A stretch of DNA of 41,219 bases from Mariniblastus sp. (GTDB taxonomy: Bacteria > Planctomycetota > Planctomycetia > Pirellulales > Pirellulaceae). The DNA is taken from contig JAQWLH010000253.1 of assembly GCA_029247405.1 (NCBI GenBank), forward strand, positions 1 to 41,219, read 5' to 3'. The position numbers were made by a program, and so were the translations under genes. Under the pieces are notes generated by a model. That model made no database searches. It had not been told where the DNA came from and saw only the letters and a program-made list of their open reading frames with translations. Of this stretch, positions 34,173 to 41,219 are shown in pieces. Position 1 is the stretch's first letter. Each line of letters starts with the position of its first letter.

Positions 34173-35120
34173 ATGCCATCCGCCATTCGCTGTACTAATC
34201 TAACCAAAACTTACAAAGGCAAACCGCCAGTCGAAGCGGTGCGTGGAATTGATTTCGAAGTTAACGTTGGCGAGTGCTACGGAGTGCTTGGCCCCAATGG
34301 TGCCGGTAAGACAACTACGATTGAAATTCTTGAAGGGCTTTTGGAGGCGACATCGGGCGAAGCAGAAGTCCTTGAGATGTCTTGGAGTAAGAATGCGACG
34401 GCCATTCGCGAACGAATCGGCGTTTCGCTTCAAGAGACCCAGTTGAGCGATCGCTTGAGTGTTGGCGAGACGTTGAACCTGTTTCGGAGTTTCTATGCTT
34501 CAGGCATTGATGCGACGACGGCGATGGAGCGAGTGTCGTTGCAAGAGAAAGAGAATGCCTGGATCAAAACGCTTTCTGGTGGTCAGAAACAGCGATTAGC
34601 AGTGGCGACGGCGCTGGTAGGTGATCCGGAGCTGATTTTCTTGGATGAACCAACAACGGGACTTGATCCTTCAAGTCGGCGTGAATTATGGGACATCATT
34701 GAAACATTCAAAAAGCATGGGAAAACCGTCTTATTGACGACGCATTATATGGAAGAAGCTGAACGCCTTTGCGATCGGGTTGCAATTTTTGACGCTGGGA
34801 AAATCATTGCGGAGGGAACGCCTAGCGACTTGATTCGATCCCTTGGAGCCGAGCACGTGATCGAATTTGCGCTTGATCATGACCACGATTCGTTCGATCT
34901 TGATTTAGTCCAATCCATTGAGACGGTTGATCATGTCGATGTTTCAGAGAGCGAAATTCGGCTGACTGTCGGCCAGCCCCACGTGGTGTTGCCCCAATTG
35001 ATCAGTCGGTTGGCAAAGAAGGGAATCTCGCTGGCGAGTTTGACCACGCGACACGCCAGTTTGGAAGATGTATTTGTTAGTTTGACTGGCCGCCATTTGG
35101 ATGAAGGTGATGAGGACTGA
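34173..35120 (+). CDS. ABC transporter ATP-binding protein (ABC-2 type)
   Basis: A 315-residue ATPase for an ABC-2 exporter. The nucleotide-binding domain is complete: Walker A GPNGAGKTT, the Q-loop SLQETQLSDRL, signature LSGGQKQRL, Walker B LIFLDEPTTGLDP and the switch His in LLTTHYMEEAERL. After it comes a C-terminal extension of about 90 residues, typical of DrrA/NatA-like ATPases, ending in ASLEDVFVSLTGR. These export drugs, lipids or other hydrophobic compounds, or Na+; the substrate is unknown here. The permease gene follows after 124 bases, so the two make one transporter. ATG at 34173 without a clear ribosome binding site. Confidence 0.94.
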   Translation: MPSAIRCTNLTKTYKGKPPVEAVRGIDFEVNVGECYGVLGPNGAGKTTTIEILEGLLEATSGEAEVLEMSWSKNATAIRERIGVSLQETQLSDRLSVGETLNLFRSFYASGIDATTAMERVSLQEKENAWIKTLSGGQKQRLAVATALVGDPELIFLDEPTTGLDPSSRRELWDIIETFKKHGKTVLLTTHYMEEAERLCDRVAIFDAGKIIAEGTPSDLIRSLGAEHVIEFALDHDHDSFDLDLVQSIETVDHVDVSESEIRLTVGQPHVVLPQLISRLAKKGISLASLTTRHASLEDVFVSLTGRHLDEGDED

Positions 35121-35244
35121 TGTAAGGTTCTTGCTTGGCGCCCATCGGCACTCCGAGCCGATGGAGTCGAGCGGTGAGCAAGTAGATAGACATTTTGTAT
35201 TCTGGTCAAAGTTGAAGTCGGCATCGGGCGAGCGTTAATATCAT

Positions 35245-36309
35245 ATGAAAACACAACATCCCATCCTTGCCGTTACCTTTGCCCGGCTTCGCGAATTCAT
35301 TCGAAGGCCCGAAGCTGTATTCTGGGTCTACTTTTTCCCCGTTTTGATGGTGATTGTTCTCGGCGTTGCGTTTCGAAATCAAAAAGTCGAAACATTTGAT
35401 GTCGACGTCATTGAAAGCTCCTTATCGAATTCAATCGTTGAAAAACTGGCAACCGAGCCAAGACTGAAAACACACGTTGTTTCGGAAATTGAAGCTCGCG
35501 ATCGCTTGCGGGCTGGTACGACGACTTTGATGATTGAAGCGGCTGAGTCGTCAGCTGATAAACAAATTCTTGAGCAGGTCGAATACCTGTTTGATGCGGC
35601 TCGACCGGGGAGTCTTGCGGCCCGAAATATTGTTGATGCCCGACTTCAGGAGGCAGCGGGACGGCGAGATGTCCTGAAGGTTAAAGACATCAAGTACGAA
35701 GAACCGGGGGGCAGCTACGTTGATTTTCTCGTACCTGGTTTGCTTGCCATGGGGTTGATGGGGGGCGGACTTTGGGGAGTCGGGTTTGCAATTGTTGACA
35801 TGCGAATCCGCAAACTTCTCAAACGCTTCATGGCGACACCAATGCGACGCTCACATTTTTTAATGGGGATGATGCTTAGTCGCCTGATTTTTATGATTCC
35901 ACAGATCGTCATCTTATTGGTCATCTCCTACCTTCTCTTTGGCGTCAAAATCTACGGTAGCTGGCTTTCGATTCTGCTTGTGGTTTTGGTCGGTGCAATC
36001 GAGTTTGCTGCGATCGGCTTGTTGGTGGCGTCCCGAGCGAAGACGTTGGAGACGGCATCGGGATTGATGAATCTTGTGATGTTGCCAATGTGGACTTTGA
36101 GCGGGATCTTCTTCTCTTACGAGCGTTTCCCCGAAATCATTCACCCCATCATCAAGGTTCTTCCTTTGACCCCGGTGATTGACGCTTTGCGGGCTTTGAT
36201 GATGGACGGTAAGTCGATTTTAACGCTGGGACCTGAACTTGGCGTTATGATTGTGTGGAGTATCGTGCCGTTTGTGATTGCCTTGGCGATTTTTCGCTGG
36301 AGCGATTAA
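35245..36309 (+). CDS. ABC-2 type transporter permease
   Basis: A 354-residue membrane protein, partner of the upstream ATPase. The first membrane helix (AVFWVYFFPVLMVIVLGVAF) is followed by a large soluble domain (about 45-150), as in the DrrB/LinM-like ABC-2 group. A C-terminal block of five helices comes next, with DFLVPGLLAMGLMGGGLWGV, the coupling-helix region LLKRFMATPMRRSHFLMG, and the conserved LMNLVMLPMWTLSGIFFSYERFPE segment. The last helix ends in FRWSD. The pair forms an ABC exporter in the inner membrane. ATG at 35245 without a clear ribosome binding site. Confidence 0.92.
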   Translation: MKTQHPILAVTFARLREFIRRPEAVFWVYFFPVLMVIVLGVAFRNQKVETFDVDVIESSLSNSIVEKLATEPRLKTHVVSEIEARDRLRAGTTTLMIEAAESSADKQILEQVEYLFDAARPGSLAARNIVDARLQEAAGRRDVLKVKDIKYEEPGGSYVDFLVPGLLAMGLMGGGLWGVGFAIVDMRIRKLLKRFMATPMRRSHFLMGMMLSRLIFMIPQIVILLVISYLLFGVKIYGSWLSILLVVLVGAIEFAAIGLLVASRAKTLETASGLMNLVMLPMWTLSGIFFSYERFPEIIHPIIKVLPLTPVIDALRALMMDGKSILTLGPELGVMIVWSIVPFVIALAIFRWSD

Positions 36310-36820
36310 GTTCTCTCACGGCGTACCTTTCTTCGCAAACAGGAACTGACAGCGAAGACTTTGAGAGATTCACCTGCGGCCGTTTTGTTTGCAGCAACCT
36401 TGCGAACTCATTCGGGCCAGTGCTTGCCGTACATCGGCAATGTTTAAATTATCCCATTGAGGCCTAAAGTCACTTAAGCAGCGGCAGGACGTCTTGTGAG
36501 TCCGCGAGGTAGGCAAGTATGGGTGATTTTTAAGGCTGCCACGAAGACGGCCAGCTGAACGCCAGAATCGATATTGGCTGTCGGCAAATCAAGGCTCATC
36601 AACGTTGTGGGCGGTTGCAATCCAGGGTGATTCAGATCCAGTTGCGGAAGTGTTGGGGGAACCACAGTCGAGGTTGCTCTGTGTGGGGAATGTCAGGGTA
36701 AATCGTGAATTCTTCCGAAGTAGCAGCTTTCGAATTGAGATGATTGGAACTCTATGGCAATCCATCTAAAATGAGAGAGTACGCGTGGCACACCATCCCA
36801 AGAAACAGCTGGACGTTTTT
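36310..36820. other. Intergenic region, nothing recognised
   Basis: About 510 bases between the ABC permease and the Asp-box protein. A minus-strand frame at 36474-36665 (GTG start) lacks any recognisable motif and is not called. The promoter of the downstream gene should be near the end of this stretch. Confidence 0.5.
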
Positions 36821-39253
36821 ATGACTTTTAAACACCGCTTAAAATTCTCAATTGTAATTTTACTTCAGTCGTTCCTGTTAAGCGGGATTTCTTTTGCTCA
36901 GGAAGAATTGCGACCAGAAACGCAACCGTCGCCATCTTTGTTGACTTCAAGCACCTCCGGTTTAAGTCAAAATGTTGAAACGAAAACTGTTGCCGAGGGC
37001 GTGGATACCAAACCACCTGAGTTTTCTGGCGTGGCTAGATTGAATTGGCACAAGCAGCATTTGGAGATGCGAGGGAAATCGCCTTATCAAGAGATTGAGT
37101 GGACGCACATTGGCCCGACACACATGAGCGGTCGTGTGACTGACATCGCCAAACCGCTTGACCAAGCCTACACCTTTTATGTGACCACTGCCTCGGGTGG
37201 TGTTTGGAAGACAGTCAATGAAGGCACGAGTTGGACGCCACTTTTTGATGATGCACCTTCAGCGGCTTGGGGTGCAATTGCGGTTGATCCATCAGAGTCA
37301 AAAACAATTTGGATCGGTGGTGGCGAATCAAATATTTTTCGTAGTAGCATGGCGGGAGTCGGTGTTTACAAGTCGACCGACGCAGGTGAGACGTGGACTC
37401 ATATGGGGCTGACCGATACGCAACACATTGCCCGAATTGTCGTCCATCCAACGGATTCAAATATCGTTTTCGTTGCCGCGGGTGGGCATGAATACACGGC
37501 CAACGAAGATCGCGGTATTTATAAAACAACCAATGGCGGGATCACTTGGAAGAAAGTCCTCTATGAATCGGATATGGCAGGCGCGAATGATTTGGTAATC
37601 GACCCAGAGAATCCAAACAACCTTTACGCATCCATGTGGCATCGAATTCGACATGCGTGGAGTGATCCTGTGCCCGGACCCGGGGGAGGGATTTACAAGT
37701 CGACCGATGGCGGTACCAGCTGGAAGCGTGTCAGCGAGGGGTTGCCACCGCGGAATACTTCAGGCCGAATTGGGCTGGCACTGGCCGCGAGCAAGCCGAA
37801 TGTGTTGTATGCCTTGATTGATAATCATGATCCGGCTCGAAAAGCCAAGCCAGGCGAGCGAGATGCCTACGGCCGTCAAAAGAAAGACGTCATTAAAGGG
37901 GCTGAAGTTTTTCGTTCCGATGATTTTGGTGAGACCTGGAGTAAGGTCAGTCAAAGCAATCGAACCATGGAAAGTTTGTTCTCAACCTACGGTTGGGTTT
38001 TTAGTCAAATTCGTGTTGATCCGTCGGATGAAAACACTTCGTATATTATGGGAGTCTCGCTGCTCAAATCGACCGATGGTGGCAAGACGTATAAACGGCT
38101 GTTTGATCGTGGCTTGCACGCTGATCACCACGCAATGTGGATTCATCCTGAGAATTCCGATTACGTGATCAATGGCAACGATGGTGGTGTGAATATTTCA
38201 TATGACGGTGGTGGCACCTGGAAGAATCTTGAAAACCTCCCGGTCGTTCAGTTTTACAATGTCGCGGTGGATAATCTCGAGCCCTACAACGTTTATGGAT
38301 CCGTTCAAGATAATCACAGCTGGGGCGGCCCGTCGGATCACAATCCTGAGCGGGATGATCCGAGAGGTTGGAAGCGAATCCCGGGGGGCGAAGCAAGTTA
38401 CCACGCGGTTGACCCTGAAGATCAGGACACGCTGTACTCAGAGATGTTTTACGGCAGTATCATGCGGTCAAACTTGTACACCAACAAAACAAAAAATATC
38501 AAACCGAAGGCCGCCTCCGGGGAACCGCCACTTCGAGGTCAATGGCTCGCTCCGTTTATTCTCTCGCCGCATAACTCACGTGTTGTTTATCATGGCATGC
38601 AATACGTGTTTCGAAGCATGAATCGAGGAGATAATTGGGAGAGGATCAGCCCTGATTTATCCCATGATAATCCGGACCAGCAAGGCAATATTTCGTTTGC
38701 AACGATCACATCGTTAAGTGAATCCCCCAAGAAATTTGGCGTACTGTACGCTGGGACTGATGATGGTCGGCTGCATGTGACCCGAAATAGCGGCCAAGAC
38801 TGGCAAGAAATCACAAAGGGATTGCCGCAAAACAAATGGGTTTCGCGAGTGGTTGCATCTGCATTCGACGAAGGCACCGTTTACGTCACGCAGAATGGTA
38901 AACGCGACAATGACTTTCAAGTTTATGTTTATCGATCAGTCGATTTTGGAAAAACGTGGGAAGACATTAGTGCAAACATTCCGGGCGGACCGGTCAATGT
39001 CATCAAGGAGGATCCCTTTAACTCGCGTACGCTTTACGTTGGTACCGATATGGGAGTTTACGTGTCGACTGATGCAGCAAAAACGTGGAGTGTGTTGGGG
39101 GCCAAATTACCCATTGCTTTTGTGCACGATATCGCGATTCATAACAAGAAACGGGAAATGGTAATCGCTACACACGGGCGTGGCGTTTGGAAAATCAGCA
39201 TCAAGCAAATCAAGCGGACCTTGGCTGAACCTTTGCCTGAAGTGGGAGAATGA
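36821..39253 (+). CDS. Exported Asp-box repeat (sortilin / BNR-like beta-propeller) protein
   Basis: An 810-residue secreted protein. A signal peptide (LKFSIVILLQSFLLSGISFAQ) is followed by a linker and then a repeat domain over almost the whole length, starting at WTHIGPTHMSGRVTDIA. About eleven Asp-box motifs (S/T-x-D/N-x-G-x-T/S-W) are visible, for example STDAGETW, TTNGGITW, STDGGTSW, SDDFGETW, STDGGKTY, SYDGGGTW and SVDFGKTW, with the repeated IxVDPxxxxxxYV pattern before them. The set fits a large beta-propeller like the VPS10/sortilin or WD40/YVTN/BNR-like families, often annotated as glycosyl hydrolase; catalytic residues are not evident. The upstream GTG at 36785 is possible, but the ATG at 36821 begins the signal peptide and is preferred. 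Confidence 0.88.
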   Translation: MTFKHRLKFSIVILLQSFLLSGISFAQEELRPETQPSPSLLTSSTSGLSQNVETKTVAEGVDTKPPEFSGVARLNWHKQHLEMRGKSPYQEIEWTHIGPTHMSGRVTDIAKPLDQAYTFYVTTASGGVWKTVNEGTSWTPLFDDAPSAAWGAIAVDPSESKTIWIGGGESNIFRSSMAGVGVYKSTDAGETWTHMGLTDTQHIARIVVHPTDSNIVFVAAGGHEYTANEDRGIYKTTNGGITWKKVLYESDMAGANDLVIDPENPNNLYASMWHRIRHAWSDPVPGPGGGIYKSTDGGTSWKRVSEGLPPRNTSGRIGLALAASKPNVLYALIDNHDPARKAKPGERDAYGRQKKDVIKGAEVFRSDDFGETWSKVSQSNRTMESLFSTYGWVFSQIRVDPSDENTSYIMGVSLLKSTDGGKTYKRLFDRGLHADHHAMWIHPENSDYVINGNDGGVNISYDGGGTWKNLENLPVVQFYNVAVDNLEPYNVYGSVQDNHSWGGPSDHNPERDDPRGWKRIPGGEASYHAVDPEDQDTLYSEMFYGSIMRSNLYTNKTKNIKPKAASGEPPLRGQWLAPFILSPHNSRVVYHGMQYVFRSMNRGDNWERISPDLSHDNPDQQGNISFATITSLSESPKKFGVLYAGTDDGRLHVTRNSGQDWQEITKGLPQNKWVSRVVASAFDEGTVYVTQNGKRDNDFQVYVYRSVDFGKTWEDISANIPGGPVNVIKEDPFNSRTLYVGTDMGVYVSTDAAKTWSVLGAKLPIAFVHDIAIHNKKREMVIATHGRGVWKISIKQIKRTLAEPLPEVGE

Positions 39254-39481
39254 TTGTGTGCTGCAATAATTCGATTCACCTCGAGGTCCTCTCGACCTGC
39301 CGCTCCCGCCTGTTCCGTTAGGGCGATCGGCATCGGTCGACAACTTGCACGCCCAGATGCATTATTGCTCGCGGATGTCCAGTCCCTTCGAATGCCGAGA
39401 ATTTAACACCCAGAACTGTTTAACTTGCCTTTGGTTGGCCAGCAATAACAATCAACATTTGGCCAATTTGTTATTTCTTCG

Positions 39482-41219
39482 ATGAATCAAAAATCTTCTT
39501 CCCCGTCGACGGACCCGCAGCCTAAAACTTCCAAGGGGCGGTTCGGCGAGTTCGTTGGAAAACTCAAAAGCGGCCAGCTAGGCAATGACCGTCACAGCAA
39601 ATCGGAACAAGAAGCCAATTCCAAAGGGCGTAAAAAGAGGAAAGATCCTGAGGCAAAGCGCAGACAGCGAGGCTATTTGCGTTTGTACATCAAACAACTC
39701 TGGCCCCACTGGAGAATGGTTGCAGTATTGGGGGTTCTGGCGGTCTCGGTTTCGGTCCTGGAGTTGGTCCAACCGCTTTTCGCCCGCTACATCATTGACC
39801 AGATATTATTGGCCGATCTTGAAGCGACTTCCCGATTCGTCAAATTAAATCTCGTGGGCGGCATCTTTCTTGGAGTCGTCGTCTTGACGCGTTGTTTGGG
39901 GGTGGCGAGAGCCTGGAATCAAAGATTGCTCAACGTGCGGGTGATCTTGACCCTGCGGCGTGCCTTGTTTGACCGGTTGATTCGCTTGCCGCTAGATAAA
40001 CTTTCGGAAATGAAAGTTGGCGGAATCATTTCGAGGTTGACCGACGATATCAATAAAACCACGGGATTACTGCAAATGGCAGTCATCTCTCCCGGCGTTG
40101 CAGTTTTGCGTTTGTTGCTGGCGATGGTGATTCTGTTTTCACTTAACTGGAAACTCGCTTTGACTGCACTCGGGATTGTGCCCCCGATCATGTTGCTGAG
40201 CATGATTGCAATCAGGAGGATTCGCCCCATTTATCGGGCGATCCGAAAAGATGTCGGGTTGGTTGATGGGCGTGTTGGTGAGGCATTTCAGGGGATCCGC
40301 GCAGTCCGCGCTTTTGGAGGTGAGCATCGTGAATCGACAGAATATACCGTCGGGCACCATTTGATCACGCGGATGCGGATGTTTGCTGCCAAACGCGAGA
40401 TCATTCTGTGGAGTACTTGGGGGTTTTTGATGGCACTGATTGGTGTCGTCATCACCTGGGCTGGCGGGTATTGGTATTTAAGTGATATCGCCAACAATGT
40501 CCCGATCGAACAGCGAACGACGATCGGGGATATCTCCGCGTTTCAGTTTTACACGCTGTTGCTGCTCAATCCCGTTTGGCAAATTGTGGAGTCTTTGACT
40601 GAGTTGCAGCGATCATTGGCATCGATGGAGCGCGTGTTTGAGGTATTGGAGACACCAATTGATAAGCCGGATCGTGAAAATGCTCTTGAGGCTGGTCCAG
40701 TGGTCGACAGGATCGAATTTGAGGGGGTTTGTTTTGCCTACCAGGGCGATCAAGCACCCACTGAGACGATGGGTCAGTCCGGTCACGATCCCGAAGATAA
40801 ACCTAAAGAGGAGGCACCCAAAGATGTGATTCGAAATTTCAATCTTAGCGTACCTGGTGGAAGCGTGGTCGCCTTGGTGGGGCGGAGTGGCGCTGGCAAA
40901 ACGACTATCACTGATCTTGTGGCCCGTTTTTATGATCCACGGCTCGGGAAGATTTTACTTAATGGTCGCGATCTTCGCGAATATCAACTTGATTCCTATC
41001 GCGATATGATTGGCGTCGTGCAGCAGGAGGTGTTTCTTTTTGACGGAACTGTGTTTGAGAATATCGCGTATGCAAATCGTGAGGCGACTCGGGAGCAGGT
41101 TGTCGCTGCGGCCCAACGTGCCAATGCGGAAGAGTTCATTGTTGAGCTTCCGGAAGGCTATGATTCGATTGTTGGTGAGCGGGGAGTGAAGCTTTCAGGT
41201 GGCCAAAGACAGCGATTGT
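39482..41219 (+). CDS. ABC transporter transmembrane-ATPase (MsbA-like exporter), cut by the window edge
   Basis: A half-exporter with an N-terminal basic, soluble stretch of about 75 residues, six membrane helices (from MVAVLGVLAVSVSVLELVQPL) and an ATPase domain. The intracellular coupling loops (RLPLDKLSEMKVGGIISRLTDDI, then GRVGEAFQGIRAVRAFGGE-type residues) are typical of the MsbA/LmrA group. The ATPase shows VALVGRSGAGKTT, VQQEVFLFDGTVFENI and LSGGQRQRL; the window ends right after the signature, so Walker B is outside. An acidic insert of about 25 residues follows the start of the ATPase domain (near FAYQGDQ). ATG at 39482. Homologs export lipids or drugs as dimers. Confidence 0.93.
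   Translation, partial: MNQKSSSPSTDPQPKTSKGRFGEFVGKLKSGQLGNDRHSKSEQEANSKGRKKRKDPEAKRRQRGYLRLYIKQLWPHWRMVAVLGVLAVSVSVLELVQPLFARYIIDQILLADLEATSRFVKLNLVGGIFLGVVVLTRCLGVARAWNQRLLNVRVILTLRRALFDRLIRLPLDKLSEMKVGGIISRLTDDINKTTGLLQMAVISPGVAVLRLLLAMVILFSLNWKLALTALGIVPPIMLLSMIAIRRIRPIYRAIRKDVGLVDGRVGEAFQGIRAVRAFGGEHRESTEYTVGHHLITRMRMFAAKREIILWSTWGFLMALIGVVITWAGGYWYLSDIANNVPIEQRTTIGDISAFQFYTLLLLNPVWQIVESLTELQRSLASMERVFEVLETPIDKPDRENALEAGPVVDRIEFEGVCFAYQGDQAPTETMGQSGHDPEDKPKEEAPKDVIRNFNLSVPGGSVVALVGRSGAGKTTITDLVARFYDPRLGKILLNGRDLREYQLDSYRDMIGVVQQEVFLFDGTVFENIAYANREATREQVVAAAQRANAEEFIVELPEGYDSIVGERGVKLSGGQRQRL

Noticed and set aside
36474-36665. Minus-strand 63-residue frame with a GTG start
   Set aside because: No motif, no ribosome binding site, and a composition (Pro/Leu/Thr-rich) that looks like chance; not called as a gene.

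Overview
The window looks like chromosomal DNA from a planctomycete, most likely the Pirellulales (Rhodopirellula-like bacteria). This is inferred from gene content, not from a marker gene. The indicators are a TIGR03000-domain surface protein, an HTTM (vitamin K-dependent carboxylase-like) membrane protein with a partner gene, a soluble Ser/Thr kinase, large secreted Asp-box and Ig-like proteins, many singly transcribed genes with wide spacers, and few strong Shine-Dalgarno sites. Base composition is close to 50% GC and fairly even. There is no sign of phage, insertion sequences, CRISPR, rRNA or tRNA.

Layout. 1-600: a possible C-terminal gene fragment and a decayed glyoxalase-family pseudogene. 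641-10420 (nearly all minus strand): accA, a Ser/Thr kinase, a Ca2+/cation exchanger, truA, the HTTM gene and its overlapping partner, a TIGR03000 protein, and a signal-peptide-bearing isoaspartyl methyltransferase. 10542-17278: a CPBP membrane protease, an O-antigen ligase-like protein, a large Cys-cluster lipoprotein and holA. 17416-23378: a SIMPL-domain protein, a secreted amidohydrolase, a membrane-anchored methyltransferase and a secreted Ig-like protein. 23837-30611: a SHOCT-like membrane protein, clpX, a very small Flp pilin gene, an HMA-domain lipoprotein gene with an in-frame UGA, then rpsO and pnp. 30825-41219: a soluble histidine kinase, ribF, a DHH/DHHA1 phosphoesterase, an ABC-2 ATPase and permease pair, a sortilin/Asp-box repeat protein and a type I ABC exporter cut by the window edge.

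The most notable observation is at 26904-27272 on the minus strand. A small lipoprotein has a heavy-metal-associated domain whose first metal-binding Cys (GMTCxxC) is replaced by an in-frame UGA. The frame stays open and family-like for 59 codons to a UAG, and a Rho-independent terminator follows. A hairpin that fits the bacterial SECIS rules lies directly after the UGA. The best reading is a selenoprotein with a UxxC metal/redox motif, exported as a lipoprotein. Conventional gene callers would truncate it at residue 62.

Functionally the window mixes housekeeping (fatty acid synthesis, tRNA pseudouridylation, replication clamp loading, proteolysis, ribosome and RNA decay, FAD synthesis, nanoRNA turnover) with a planctomycete-type envelope and secretome. 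The rpsO-pnp pair keeps its widely conserved order, with a terminator between the genes and hairpins in both leaders.
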